DNA of 64,000 bases from Catellatospora sp. TT07R-123 (GTDB lineage: Bacteria; Actinomycetota; Actinomycetes; Mycobacteriales; Micromonosporaceae): NCBI RefSeq assembly GCF_018327705.1, contig NZ_BNEM01000002.1, positions 3,968,001-4,032,000 of the forward strand, in the 5' to 3' direction. The position numbers and the translations under genes were made by a program. Shown piece by piece: positions 9,318 to 18,304 of this stretch. The notes beneath the pieces were generated by a model. It had not been told where the DNA came from and did no database searches. It worked only from the letters and a program-made list of their open reading frames with translations. The first letter of the stretch is position 1, and every line of letters begins with the position of its first letter.

Positions 9318-10079
9318 ATGCAGGCGTACGTGATCGGGTTGATGTGGTTCCTCGGCGTCTCGGCGGTCGCGGCCGTGGCGGTGGTGCTCATCCGCCGCTC
9401 GTGGCCGCCGGACCAGCGGGCCGACATCCACGACGTGCTCAGCGTCGTCTTCTCGATGACCGGGACGCTCTACGCCGTCGTCGCCGCGTTCGTCTTCATC
9501 GACGTGTGGCAGATCGGCAACGACGCCCGCGCCGCCACCTACCGCGAAGCCCAGGCGGTGCAGGCCCTGGCCTGGTCGGCCGAGAACAGCCCGCCGGAGT
9601 ACCGCGACCGGATCACGGCACTGTCCAAGCAGTACCTGCACGAGATCCTCGACACCGAGCTGCCCCGTCTGCGCGCCGACCAGCCCGTCGGCGACGAGGG
9701 CTGGACCGTGCTGGACCAGCTGCGCACGATCAGCTCCCGGGTGCCCGCCGCGGCGAACAGCAGCGGCGACGGCCCGGACGTGGTGGTGCAGACCGTGATC
9801 CAGGCCCGCGAGGACCGGCTCGCCCTGGCCGACAAGCGGATCGGCAGCGTGACCTGGTTCGCGCTGCTGTTCGGGGCGCTGCTCGCCGGGATGCCGATCC
9901 TGTTCTTCCGGTTCGAGCACATCGGTACGCAGCTGGCGATGACCACCGCCGTGGTCGGCATGATCACGCTGCTGCTGGTGACGATCCACCAGATCGAACG
10001 GCCGTTCACCAGCACCGAGCGCGTACCGGCCGCCGCCTACGACAACGCGGTGGCCCGGCTGGACTCACTGGGCAGCTGA
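9318..10079 (+). CDS. DUF4239-like (bestrophin-like) membrane protein
   Basis: A 253-aa protein. Two N-terminal membrane helices (about 3-25 and 45-66), a soluble helical region (70-180) and two C-terminal helices (185-230) match the DUF4239 layout. The motif ATYREAQAVQALAWSAE follows the second helix. The ATG at 9318 is preceded by GGAGG. Its 3' end overlaps the convergent gene by 15 nt. Its role as a channel is unproven. Confidence 0.8.
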   Translation: MQAYVIGLMWFLGVSAVAAVAVVLIRRSWPPDQRADIHDVLSVVFSMTGTLYAVVAAFVFIDVWQIGNDARAATYREAQAVQALAWSAENSPPEYRDRITALSKQYLHEILDTELPRLRADQPVGDEGWTVLDQLRTISSRVPAAANSSGDGPDVVVQTVIQAREDRLALADKRIGSVTWFALLFGALLAGMPILFFRFEHIGTQLAMTTAVVGMITLLLVTIHQIERPFTSTERVPAAAYDNAVARLDSLGS

Positions 10080-10499
10080 GCGGGGAAACGGGCGGCGGGC
10101 GCTGTGGAAGGCGACCGGGCCGACGATGGCCATACCGCCGAGGGCGAGCAGCCCCAGCCCCAGCCAGGAGTTGGCCAGCTGGTCGCCCTCCGACGTGCCG
10201 CCGACGGCGAACACCATCACCAGGAACCACGGCGCGGCGACGAACCACCACGCCCACGGCATGCCCACCGCCGTGCGGGCGAACCAGATCAGCAGCACGT
10301 TCACCACGACGGCCAGCGGGAGCACCCACACCGCGGGCCAGCCGTCGATGCGGACAGCCGTGCCCATCGCCTCCAGGAACGCCGTCAGCGTCGCGAGCAC
10401 GACCGCCAGCACCGCCCCCGCCCCGCGCAGCAGCAGATCGACCCAGTACAGCGCCGCATCGGCCGTGCCCGGGGCAGGGCGGGTGCCGGGCGGGGTCAC
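10065..10499 (-). CDS. Small membrane protein translationally coupled to mshB (DUF6113-like)
   Basis: A 144-aa protein with four probable membrane helices (about 17-45, 55-74, 82-100 and 110-128). Its GTG start (10499) overlaps the mshB stop in a GTGA, so it is translated with mshB. A small membrane protein in this position is common in actinobacteria, and I recall it as DUF6113. A link to mycothiol is suggested by position only. Confidence 0.75.
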   Translation of the reverse strand: MTPPGTRPAPGTADAALYWVDLLLRGAGAVLAVVLATLTAFLEAMGTAVRIDGWPAVWVLPLAVVVNVLLIWFARTAVGMPWAWWFVAAPWFLVMVFAVGGTSEGDQLANSWLGLGLLALGGMAIVGPVAFHSARRPFPRSAAQ

Positions 10500-11353
10500 T
10501 CCAGCCCGGCGAACAGGTCGGTCTCCCAGCCGTACGGCCCGTCGCCGCGACCGCGCTCCCCGTGCGCCAGCGTGAAGTGCTCGACGCCCATGAACTCCTC
10601 GCCGAAGTTGCCGGCGATCGAGTAGAGCCAGGACGTCTCGGGGATCTGGGTCGCGTGCGCCCTCAGCGCGGCGACCTTGGCGTCGTGGTAGTCGGAGCCG
10701 TCGATGCAGGCGGCGACCTCCTCGTCGGGCGTGCCGAACGGGAAGTCCTCCACGCTGGTCACGCCCGCGAACGGGTTGTCGGTCGAGTCGCGCAGCGCCT
10801 CGACACCCGCCTTGAGCACGCTCAGCGGCATCGCGGTCCAGTAGATCTTCTGCGGGCCGAAGCCCTGCTCGGCAGCGAGCTCGCTGGCCCGCATCGCGAC
10901 CCGGTGGGCCTGGATGTGGTCGGGGTGCCCGTAGAAGCCGTTGGCGTCGTACGTCACGACGACCTGGGGGCGCACCTCGTCCATGATCGCGAGCAGGTGC
11001 CGGGAGGCCTCCTCCAGGTCCGCGCCCCAGAACGCGCGCGGGTGCTCGTTGGCGGGGGTGCCCATCATGCCGGAGTCGCGGTAGCGCCCGGCGCCGCCCA
11101 GCTGGCGGTGGTCGATGTTGCCCAGCGCCGCCAGCGCGGTGCGAAGCTCGGCGAGCCGGTAGCCGCCGAGCTGGTCGCCCTGGCTCGCCTCCAGTTGGGC
11201 GAGTTCGGGCACATGGATCTCGCCCTCCTCGCCGAGGGTGCAGGTCACCAGGGTCACCTTGGCGCCCTGGGCGGCATAGTGCGCCATGGTCGCGCCGGTG
11301 CCGATGGACTCGTCGTCGGGGTGTGCGTGCACGAGAAGAATGCTGCGGGCCAC
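10496..11353 (-). CDS. mshB: Mycothiol pathway deacetylase MshB
   Basis: A 285-aa zinc deacetylase. It removes acetate from N-acetylglucosaminyl-inositol in mycothiol synthesis (cytosol). The N-terminal AHPDDE motif (H11, D13, D14) and GHPDH (H143, H146) are the LmbE/PIG-L metal and catalytic residues. The mycothiol branch, rather than another PIG-L enzyme, is indicated by length, by [15 protein letters not shown] and by the coupled downstream membrane gene. It starts at the GTG at 11353. Confidence 0.95.
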   Translation of the reverse strand: MARSILLVHAHPDDESIGTGATMAHYAAQGAKVTLVTCTLGEEGEIHVPELAQLEASQGDQLGGYRLAELRTALAALGNIDHRQLGGAGRYRDSGMMGTPANEHPRAFWGADLEEASRHLLAIMDEVRPQVVVTYDANGFYGHPDHIQAHRVAMRASELAAEQGFGPQKIYWTAMPLSVLKAGVEALRDSTDNPFAGVTSVEDFPFGTPDEEVAACIDGSDYHDAKVAALRAHATQIPETSWLYSIAGNFGEEFMGVEHFTLAHGERGRGDGPYGWETDLFAGLE

Positions 11354-11420
11354 CCGGTCACTCTAGCCCGCATCAGGCAAACCGCCACGCGCCAGCCTGC
11401 TGCGTCGATAGCATCCGGCC

Positions 11421-13175
11421 ATGGGAGAGCAGCAGGTCCGGCCCGGTACGGGCGGACACACCATCGCCGTGAGCAGCGACGGACTCCGGGTCGGTCATCT
11501 GCATCACGGCGTGCTGCGCGTCTGCGAACTCCCCGCCGGGCGGCTGTCGACGCTCGCCTCCGGCGTCGACACATTCGCCTTCGACCGCACCGGCGCCACC
11601 GTCGTGTGGATCTCCGGCGGCTGGCTGCACCACAACCAGGCCACCGGCCCGGTGCCGACGCCCGGCCCGGTCGTCCAGGCCCGGCCCGACCCGACCGGCC
11701 GCCGCATCGCGTACCTCCACGACGGCACGATCCGGGTCGCCGCCATCGGCCCGGCCGCGGAGGGCGGCGACGAGCTGCTGGCCGGCGAGCCGGACGGGGT
11801 GCGCTGGGGCGAGGCCGACGCCGACGCGGGCTGGTTCGGGCGCGCGACCGGCTGGTGGTGGGCCCCGGACGGGGAGAGCATCCTGGCCACCCGCCGCCAG
11901 GGCGACCAGGTGTCGCTGCACCTGCTCGACCTCGACGGCGGCTGGGTCGACGTGCACTGGGACCGCGAGATCTACCCGTACCTGGGGGCGGTGCGCTGGG
12001 CCGACGGCGGGCCGCTGATCACGGTGCTGCGCCGCTCGCAGGGGCACGGGCTGATCCTGGCCGTGGACCGGCGCACCGGGGAGACCCAGGTGCACGCCGA
12101 GCTGGCCGATCCGCGCTGGGTGAACCCGGTCGAGGGCACGCCGCGCCACCTGGCCGACGGCCGGGTGCTGGTCGGCGGCGAGATCTCCCACGACGGGTAC
12201 GACGCACGCTGCCTGTTCGCCGACGGCACCCTGCTCACCCCGCCCACGCTGTACGTCCGGCGCGTCGTCGGCCGCCTCGGCCCCGGCTCCACCGGCGGCG
12301 AGCTGGGCGACCTGCTGGTCGAGGCGAGCGAGGGCGAACCCGCCGAGCAGCACCTGTTCCGGGTGCGCAGCAGCACCAGCGGCGGCATGGTGGTGCACCG
12401 GCTGACCAGCGCCCCGGGCTGGCACAGCGCCGAGTGCGGCGGCGACACGGTCGTCACCGGCCTGCGCAGCCTCGACGACGAGGACGAGCTGCTCACCGTC
12501 TGGTACGCCGGACGCCAGATCGTCGAGCTGACCGCGCGCCGGGCCGTGCCCGCCGCGATCGTGCGCCCGACCCTGGACCGCGTCACCGACCGGCGGCTGC
12601 CCACCGCGGTGCTGTACCCGCCTGGCCACGTCTTCGGCCGCCGGGTGCCGGTGCTGCTGATGCTGCCGGACGCACCCACCGGTCAGCAGGTGCGCAGCGA
12701 CCACGCCTGCTTCGCCGACGCCCGCGCCTGGGCCGAGGCCGGGTTCGCAGTGGTGCTGGTCGACGGCAGAGGCACGTTCGGGGTGTCACCGAGCTTCGAG
12801 AAGGTGACCCACCGGCGGGTGGTGGACCTGGCCGTCGCCGACCAGGCCGACGCGCTGCGGCTGCTCGCCGACAAGCACTCCGACCTGGACATGGGGCGGG
12901 TCACCGCGTACGGCACGGGCTACGGCGGCTGGCTCGCGGCGATGCTGGCCGCCCGGCGGCCGGACACGGTGCGCGCGGCGATCGCCGTCGACCCGTGGGA
13001 CTGGTCCGCGCTGCCGTCTCCCCTGGCCGAGCGCTACCTCGGCCCCCGCGAGCTGGACAGCGAGACCTACGCGCGGCACGACCTGGGCGAGCTGCCGGAG
13101 TCCGTCGTCACGCCCACCCCGGGCAAGGAAGGGCACCTGCTCATCGCGCTGCGCATGGGAAGGGCGCCTTCTTGA
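11421..13175 (+). CDS. Prolyl-oligopeptidase (S9) relative lacking its catalytic residues
   Basis: A 584-aa protein. About 10-390 has the DPP IV-type beta-propeller feel (VQARPDPTGRRIAYLHDG, WWWAPDGESILATR, EIYPYLGAVRWADG). About 400-575 is the start of the alpha/beta-hydrolase domain (VPVLLMLPDAP, VVLVDGRGTFG). The nucleophile elbow should read G-x-S-x-G-G but reads Y-G-T-G-Y-G-G, with Gly at position 500 (codon GGC, 12918-12920) in place of Ser. The reading frame then stops about 85 residues later, before the usual catalytic Asp and His. The last codons lie in a 15-bp tandem repeat (13163-13192). It is either a pseudoenzyme or a decaying gene; the propeller part looks intact. Confidence 0.8.
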   Translation: MGEQQVRPGTGGHTIAVSSDGLRVGHLHHGVLRVCELPAGRLSTLASGVDTFAFDRTGATVVWISGGWLHHNQATGPVPTPGPVVQARPDPTGRRIAYLHDGTIRVAAIGPAAEGGDELLAGEPDGVRWGEADADAGWFGRATGWWWAPDGESILATRRQGDQVSLHLLDLDGGWVDVHWDREIYPYLGAVRWADGGPLITVLRRSQGHGLILAVDRRTGETQVHAELADPRWVNPVEGTPRHLADGRVLVGGEISHDGYDARCLFADGTLLTPPTLYVRRVVGRLGPGSTGGELGDLLVEASEGEPAEQHLFRVRSSTSGGMVVHRLTSAPGWHSAECGGDTVVTGLRSLDDEDELLTVWYAGRQIVELTARRAVPAAIVRPTLDRVTDRRLPTAVLYPPGHVFGRRVPVLLMLPDAPTGQQVRSDHACFADARAWAEAGFAVVLVDGRGTFGVSPSFEKVTHRRVVDLAVADQADALRLLADKHSDLDMGRVTAYGTGYGGWLAAMLAARRPDTVRAAIAVDPWDWSALPSPLAERYLGPRELDSETYARHDLGELPESVVTPTPGKEGHLLIALRMGRAPS

Positions 13176-13192
13176 CCGGCGCCTTCTTAACC
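13163..13192. repeat. Two tandem 15-bp GGCGCCTTCTT units
   Basis: 13163-13177 and 13178-13192 differ at one base (GGCGCCTTCTTGACC and GGCGCCTTCTTAACC). The sequence AAGGGCGCCTT resembles the hairpin arm AAGGGCACCTT at 38501. It overlaps the end of the truncated S9-like gene and may act as a terminator. Confidence 0.6.
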
Positions 13193-13230
13193 GGCACCGT
13201 CGGGCCCCGACAGCGTCTAGGCTCGCGATC

Positions 13231-14667
13231 ATGTCCTATTTTGATGTGGGAGAGGCGGCTGTCGCCGCAGCTCTCGACGCGGGTGCGCGGTATGCCGACG
13301 CGCGGGTGATGCACCGGCGCTACGAGTCCATGGACGCCCGCAACGGCGAGGTGGAGGACCTGTCCTCGACCGAGTCCGCGGGCATCGGCGTACGCGCGCT
13401 GGTCGGGTCGAGCTGGGGCTTCTACGCCGTACCCGATCTGTCCGACAGCGCGGCCCGGCTGGCCGGCGCCCGCGCCACGGCCATCGCCAAGGCCAGCGCC
13501 AGCGTCGCCGGACCCGCCGCCGACCTGGTGCCGACCACCGTCAGCACCGCGAGCTGGGCCAGCGAGTGCCTGATCGACCCGCTGGCGGTGCCGCTGTCGG
13601 ACAAGGGCGACCTGCTCACGCACGCCACCAAGACCATGCGCGAGCACGGCGCCGACGTCGCCACCGCCCTCTACGCCGTCTGGGACACCCGCAAGTGGTT
13701 CGTCTCCAGCGAGGGCCACCGCATCGACCAGCACGTACGCGAGTGCGGGGCGGGCATCCAGGCGACCAGCATCGGCGAGGGCGAGACCCAGGTCCGCTCG
13801 TACCCGGCCTCGCGCGGCCAGTACGGCACCCGCGGCTGGGAGCTGGTGCAGGGCCTGGACCTGCTCGGCAACGCCGCCCGCGTCGCCGACGAGTCCCGTG
13901 CGCTGCTGACCGCGCCGCAGTGCCCCAGCGGCGAGACCACCCTGATCCTGGGCCCGGAGCAGCTGTTCCTCCAGATCCACGAGTCGGTCGGGCACGCCAT
14001 CGAGCTGGACCGCATCCTCGGCTGGGAGGCCGCGTTCGCGGGCACGTCCTGGCTGGACCTGTCGCAGCTCGGCTCGCTGCGCTACGGCTCGGACCTGATG
14101 AACATCACGATCGACCCGACCCTGCCGGGCGCGCTGGGCAGCTTCGGCTTCGACGACGAGGGCACCCCGGCCGCCAAGCGGTACGCGGTGCGCGACGGGA
14201 TCTGGGTCGGCGTCCTGGCCGGACGCGACTCCGCCGCGATGGCCGGGCTCGACTACGCGGGCAGCGTCCGCGCCGACGGCTGGTCCCGGCTGCCGATGGT
14301 CCGCATGACCAACGTCGGCCTGGAACCCGGCCCGCACACCCTCGAACAGATCATCGCCGAGACCGACGACGGCATCTTCATGGAGAACAACCGGTCCTGG
14401 TCAATCGACGACAAGCGGCTCAACTTCCAGTTCGGCTGCGAGATCGCGTACGAGGTCAAGAACGGCAGGCGCGGCCGCATGCTGCGCAACCCCAGCTACA
14501 CCGGCATCGGCCCGAAGTTCTGGCAGTCCATGGACATGCTCTCGTCCGAGATCGAGTACTGGGGCACGCCCAACTGCGGCAAGGGCCAGCCGACCCAGAC
14601 CGGCCACACCGGCCACCCGGCGGCACCGGCCCGCTTCCAGGGGGTACGAGTGGGAGTCCGCGCATGA
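13231..14667 (+). CDS. tldD: TldD-family metalloprotease subunit
   Basis: A 478-aa protein of the TldD/PmbA family. The zinc motif H-E-x3-H is seen at H250-E251-H255 (QIHESVGHAIE), and the C-terminal half has NNRSWSIDDKRLNFQF. In Enterobacteria, TldD with TldE trims peptides such as microcins and CcdA; the substrate here is unknown. Its stop overlaps the next start as ATGA, so the two subunits are translationally coupled. Confidence 0.92.
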   Translation: MSYFDVGEAAVAAALDAGARYADARVMHRRYESMDARNGEVEDLSSTESAGIGVRALVGSSWGFYAVPDLSDSAARLAGARATAIAKASASVAGPAADLVPTTVSTASWASECLIDPLAVPLSDKGDLLTHATKTMREHGADVATALYAVWDTRKWFVSSEGHRIDQHVRECGAGIQATSIGEGETQVRSYPASRGQYGTRGWELVQGLDLLGNAARVADESRALLTAPQCPSGETTLILGPEQLFLQIHESVGHAIELDRILGWEAAFAGTSWLDLSQLGSLRYGSDLMNITIDPTLPGALGSFGFDDEGTPAAKRYAVRDGIWVGVLAGRDSAAMAGLDYAGSVRADGWSRLPMVRMTNVGLEPGPHTLEQIIAETDDGIFMENNRSWSIDDKRLNFQFGCEIAYEVKNGRRGRMLRNPSYTGIGPKFWQSMDMLSSEIEYWGTPNCGKGQPTQTGHTGHPAAPARFQGVRVGVRA

Positions 14668-15980
14668 CCGACGTCGAGCAGATCACCGGCCAGGTCCTCG
14701 ACCTGGCCCGCCGCGCCCTGCCCGGCGGCGAGGTCGAGGCCGCCGCCGACAGCGTGCACCGGGCGCTGACCCGGTTCGCCAACTCGTTCATCCACCAGAA
14801 CGTCACCGAGGACTCCGTCACCGTGCAGCTGCGTGCCCACGTCGACGGCCGCACGGTCACCACCACGACCACGCTGACCAGCCCCGAGGGGCTGACCGCG
14901 CTCGTCGACCGCACGGTCGCCGCCGTACGCTCCGCACCCCGCGACCCCGGCTGGCCCGGCCTGTCCGGCCCGTCGCCGCTGGTCCTGCCCGGACAGGTCG
15001 ACGCCGCCACCCGCGACGCCTCCCCCGACGACCGCGCGGCCCGCGTCCGCGCCTTCGTCGACGCCGGGCAGGGGCTGGAGACGGCCGGCTACTGCCAGAC
15101 CGGCTACTGGGCCGGCGCCTACCGCAACAGCAACGGGCAGGCGCTGCACGCCTCGGCCACCACGGCGGACATGGACGGCATCGTCCGCGACCGCGGCGCC
15201 GACGGGGTGTCGCGCCGCTCCGGCCGGGCGCTGTCCGAGCTCGACGGCGCCGCCCTGGGCGCCCGCGCGTACGCCAAGGCGACCAGCCAGCGCGACCCGA
15301 TCGACCTCCCGCCCGGCCACTACGAGGTCGTCCTGGAGCCCGAGGCCGTCGCGGACCTGCTCACCAACTTCGCGTACTACGGCTTCAACGCCAAGGCGCA
15401 CGCCGAGCGGCGCAGCTTCGCCGAACCCGGCACCACGCAGTTCGACGACCAGATCACGCTATACGACGACCCGCGCCGGCCCTTCGACGTCGAGGGCAGC
15501 CCGCGCAGCCGCCTCGTACTCGTGGACAAGGGCGTGACCAGCGCCCTGCTGCACGACCGCCGCACCGCGGCCGCCGCCGGGGCGGTCTCCACCGGCCACG
15601 GCGGCGACCCGTCGTTCGGCCCGATGCCGGACAGCTTCGGCTTCGAGCCCGGCGACGCCACCGTCGCGTCGATGATCGCCGGGGTGGAGCGCGGCCTGCT
15701 CGTCTCCGACTTCTGGTACACCCGGGTGCTCGACCCGCGCCAGCTCGCCCTGACCGGGCTGACCCGCAACGGCGTCTGGCTCATCGAGGACGGCGAGGTC
15801 ACCCGGCCGGTGCGCAACCTGCGCTTCACCCAGGCGTACCCGCAGGCCCTGGCCCCCGGCCGGGTCCTGGCCGTCGGCGCCGAAGCGGTCCCGCAACCGT
15901 CCCGAGTGTTCCTCGGCTCCTGGACGGCCCCCGCCCTCCACCTCGCCTCCTGGAACATCACCGGCGGCGCCGCCGGCTGA
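14664..15980 (+). CDS. tldE: TldE/PmbA-family partner of TldD
   Basis: A 438-aa protein lacking the HExxxH motif, as expected for the non-catalytic TldE partner. It keeps the family's N-terminal GGEVEAAADS and C-terminal GLLVSDFWYTRVLDPRQ and LTRNGVWLIEDGEV. Its ATG overlaps the tldD stop (ATGA). Confidence 0.9.
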   Translation: MTDVEQITGQVLDLARRALPGGEVEAAADSVHRALTRFANSFIHQNVTEDSVTVQLRAHVDGRTVTTTTTLTSPEGLTALVDRTVAAVRSAPRDPGWPGLSGPSPLVLPGQVDAATRDASPDDRAARVRAFVDAGQGLETAGYCQTGYWAGAYRNSNGQALHASATTADMDGIVRDRGADGVSRRSGRALSELDGAALGARAYAKATSQRDPIDLPPGHYEVVLEPEAVADLLTNFAYYGFNAKAHAERRSFAEPGTTQFDDQITLYDDPRRPFDVEGSPRSRLVLVDKGVTSALLHDRRTAAAAGAVSTGHGGDPSFGPMPDSFGFEPGDATVASMIAGVERGLLVSDFWYTRVLDPRQLALTGLTRNGVWLIEDGEVTRPVRNLRFTQAYPQALAPGRVLAVGAEAVPQPSRVFLGSWTAPALHLASWNITGGAAG

Positions 15981-16023
15981 CCGCCGCCCGGCCCGCGCGC
16001 CTCGGGCCGTCCGCTCCGGCTCG

Positions 16024-16084
16024 CAAGTTGCCGGGCAATCGGGGGAACGAAGTCCCGAGATACGCCCGATTGCCCGGCAACTTG
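16024..16084. repeat. Extragenic palindrome, family A, copy 1
   Basis: A perfect 20-bp stem (16024-16043 with 16065-16084) begins CAAGTTGCCGGGCAATCGGG. A near-identical copy lies at 40983-41043. It sits after tldE with no gene between. The function is unknown; it could terminate transcription. Confidence 0.85.
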
Positions 16085-16118
16085 GACGACTTACGGGGCG
16101 GCGGGGTGCGATCCGCCG

Positions 16119-16144
16119 CCCCCCCCCCCCCCCCCCCCCCCCCC
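16119..16144. repeat. Homopolymer of 26 cytosines
   Basis: An uninterrupted C tract in intergenic DNA. Its length is likely to vary by slippage, in the cell or in sequencing. It is 53 bp upstream of a perfect 36-bp palindrome. Confidence 0.9.
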
Positions 16145-16196
16145 TCAACCCGGGCCACGGGAGATGAGGCGACCGGGGAGCTTCTCTCGCGGCCAT

Positions 16197-16232
16197 ACAC
16201 CTGTGGTGGTGTACGTACACCACCACAGGTGT
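16197..16232. promoter_or_regulatory. Perfect 36-bp palindrome
   Basis: Two 18-nt arms meet without a loop (ACACCTGTGGTGGTGTAC and its exact complement). A spacer-free palindrome of this length fits a dimeric or tetrameric protein-binding site, or a DNA cruciform, better than an RNA terminator. It lies between tldE and the small reverse-strand gene ending at 16263. Confidence 0.65.
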
Positions 16233-16262
16233 GAGCCGCGACGACAGGTATCCGCCGAGCGG

Positions 16263-16451
16263 TCAGCCGCCGGACCCGGAGTCGGCGCGCAGCGCCTGCA
16301 CCACGAGCCGCAGCGACCTCGTACTGACGTCCCAGGACACCCGCTGGTTGATCCGCCTGACCTGCGTCAGGAGTCGGTCCATGGCGGGCCACTCCTGTGT
16401 CCGCTCATCGGCCCAGGTGGGCCGGTCAGGCATCGAGCAGCCGTTCACGCC
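16263..16451 (-). CDS. Small hypothetical protein
   Basis: A 62-aa reading frame from a GTG at 16451, with GGAAGG 8 nt upstream. The sequence (WADERTQEWPAMDRLL... VSTRSLRLVVQALRAD) is helical and charged and shows no known motif. It is divergent from the HTH gene at 16560, about 100 bp away. Coding status is uncertain. Confidence 0.4.
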   Translation of the reverse strand, partial: GVNGCSMPDRPTWADERTQEWPAMDRLLTQVRRINQRVSWDVSTRSLRLVVQALRADSGSGG

Positions 16452-16559
16452 GAGCCCCTTCCGCTCGCGAAGTTCATATTCAGATGATTGCCGCCTGAGC
16501 AGGGACGCGGGCACCGTCCATATGCGTCCATTGAGGGACGTCTTCGAAAGGTCCCCTAC

Positions 16560-17294
16560 ATGCCACGCAACGACGCCCTACGCGCCGCGATCGCCTCGGC
16601 CGGGTATACGGTCGCCGACTTGGCCACAGCGGTCGCGGTCGATCAGAAGACCGTCGAACGCTGGGTGAGCAGGGGCAGGGTCCCCCACCCGAGACACCGG
16701 GTTAAGGCGGCTCAGATTCTGCGCGAAGATGTACGGGTGTTGTGGCCGGAGACGGTGCGCCGTGCGGTGAAGCTGGGCGCGGACCGGGAGTTGGTCGCCG
16801 TGTACCCCCGGCGGCTCGAGATGCCGAGGTCGCTGTTCGGCGACCTGATCGCCGGTGCGCAGCGGCGGCTGTGGTTCGGCGGGTACACGTCGTACTTCAT
16901 CTGGCTCGACGTCGAGGACGCGGGACCGCTGCTCGCCGGGAAGGCCGCGGCCGGAATCGACGTGCGGTTCCTGCTCGGCGATCCCGAGAGCCACGTGACG
17001 CGCGACCGCGAGGCCGTCGAGGCGACGCCGCTGACCGTGTCGACCCGGATCGCGATGACGCGAGCCGAGCTCGCGAAGGCCGAGGTCGACGCCCAGGTCC
17101 GGCTGTCGGACCGGCACATCGCCATGTCGGTGTGGGTGTTCGACGACGACATGCTGGTGGCGACCCACATCGGCGACGGGCTCGGCCAGGACTCGGTCAC
17201 CCTCCACCTGCGGCGATGCCAGGACGGCGGGGCGTTCGACCGGTACGCGGCGCACTTCGAGCAGCTGTGGACGGGCGCCCGAGCGGCCTCCTGA
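16560..17294 (+). CDS. Helix-turn-helix protein with PLD-like C-terminal domain
   Basis: A 244-aa protein. Residues 1-50 form an HTH (IASAGYTVADLATAVAVDQKTVERWVSRG). About 85-240 is a second domain (RRLWFGGYTSYFIWLDVEDAG, DVRFLLGDP, LSDRHIAMSVWVFDDDMLVATHIGDGLGQDS) that resembles the DUF5919/phospholipase-D-like domain of Streptomyces regulators, without a clear HKD catalytic motif. It is probably a DNA-binding sensor. The ATG at 16560 follows GAAAGG; a longer frame from 16488 lacks a ribosome site. Confidence 0.75.
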   Translation: MPRNDALRAAIASAGYTVADLATAVAVDQKTVERWVSRGRVPHPRHRVKAAQILREDVRVLWPETVRRAVKLGADRELVAVYPRRLEMPRSLFGDLIAGAQRRLWFGGYTSYFIWLDVEDAGPLLAGKAAAGIDVRFLLGDPESHVTRDREAVEATPLTVSTRIAMTRAELAKAEVDAQVRLSDRHIAMSVWVFDDDMLVATHIGDGLGQDSVTLHLRRCQDGGAFDRYAAHFEQLWTGARAAS

Positions 17295-17484
17295 TTAACC
17301 GGTCAGGGTCCGGGGCGGACTGTCAACGAGCTGGCCAGGGGGATCGCTTCGGGGCGGGGCGGGGCCGATCGATCGTTAACATCACAGTGTCCCCGGTCAC
17401 ATGATCGACATCTTTCGGCGTACCGTGTGGTGATTGATCCACGCACGTGTTCCCACGAACTGGTATCTCAGGGAGCGACGAAAG

Positions 17485-18291
17485 ATGACGACGACGGCAA
17501 CGAGGCCGATCGGCGCGCGCCCGCGCGCCGCTATCGAGGCCAAGACGTTGCGCACGGACCGCTGGTGGCTCGCGCCGCTGTTGACGGTGATCGGACTGAC
17601 CGCCTGGGTCGCCTACGCGACCTTCCGGGTGTTCATGCAGAAGTACTACTGGGTCGACGCGTACCACTACCTGACCCCGTTCTACTCCCCCTGCGTGTCG
17701 AAGGGATGCATTCCGGCGGCTTCGGAGTTCGGGCAGTGGCTGCCCGACAACCCGCTCATCCCGTTCGCGGCACTGTCCCTGCCGTTCCTGCTGCTGTTCC
17801 GGCTGACCTGCTACTACTACCGCAAGGCGTACTACCGGTCGTTCTGGATGTCGCCGCCGGCCTGCGCGGTGCCCGACGGCCACGGCAAGTACTCCGGTGA
17901 GACGCGCTTCCCGCTCATCTTCCAGAACGCGCACCGGTACGCCTTCTACGCGGCCGTGCTGATCAGCGTCATCAACACCTGGGACGCCGTGCTGGCGATG
18001 CACTCGCCGAGCGGGTTCGGGTTCGGCCTGGGCAACGTGATCCTGTGGATCAACGTGATCATGCTGTGGGCGTACACCGCGTCGTGCCACTCGTGCCGCC
18101 ACATCATGGGCGGCCGGCTGAAGCACTTCTCCAAGCACCCGGTGCGCTACAAGCTGTGGGGCTTCGTGTCGAAGCTGAACACCCGGCACATGGGTCTGGC
18201 CTGGACGACGCTGGCGACCCTGGCGATCACGGACTTCTACGTCATGGCCGTGTCCATCGGCTGGATCAACGACCTGCGGTTCATCGGCTGA
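17485..18291 (+). CDS. sdhC: Succinate dehydrogenase membrane anchor subunit (Sdh1 type)
   Basis: A 268-aa protein with about five membrane helices. It is the heme/quinone-binding anchor that delivers electrons from succinate oxidation to menaquinone in the inner membrane. Long length, YYWVDAYHYLTPFYSPC, and histidines in QNAHRYAFYA and ASCHSCRHIMGG match the single-subunit anchors of actinobacterial Sdh1 (Rv0249c type). It is first in the sdhC-sdhA-sdhB operon, 13 nt before sdhA. The ATG at 17485 follows GGGAG. Confidence 0.9.
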   Translation: MTTTATRPIGARPRAAIEAKTLRTDRWWLAPLLTVIGLTAWVAYATFRVFMQKYYWVDAYHYLTPFYSPCVSKGCIPAASEFGQWLPDNPLIPFAALSLPFLLLFRLTCYYYRKAYYRSFWMSPPACAVPDGHGKYSGETRFPLIFQNAHRYAFYAAVLISVINTWDAVLAMHSPSGFGFGLGNVILWINVIMLWAYTASCHSCRHIMGGRLKHFSKHPVRYKLWGFVSKLNTRHMGLAWTTLATLAITDFYVMAVSIGWINDLRFIG

Positions 18292-18304
18292 GAGGGGACG
18301 ACGA

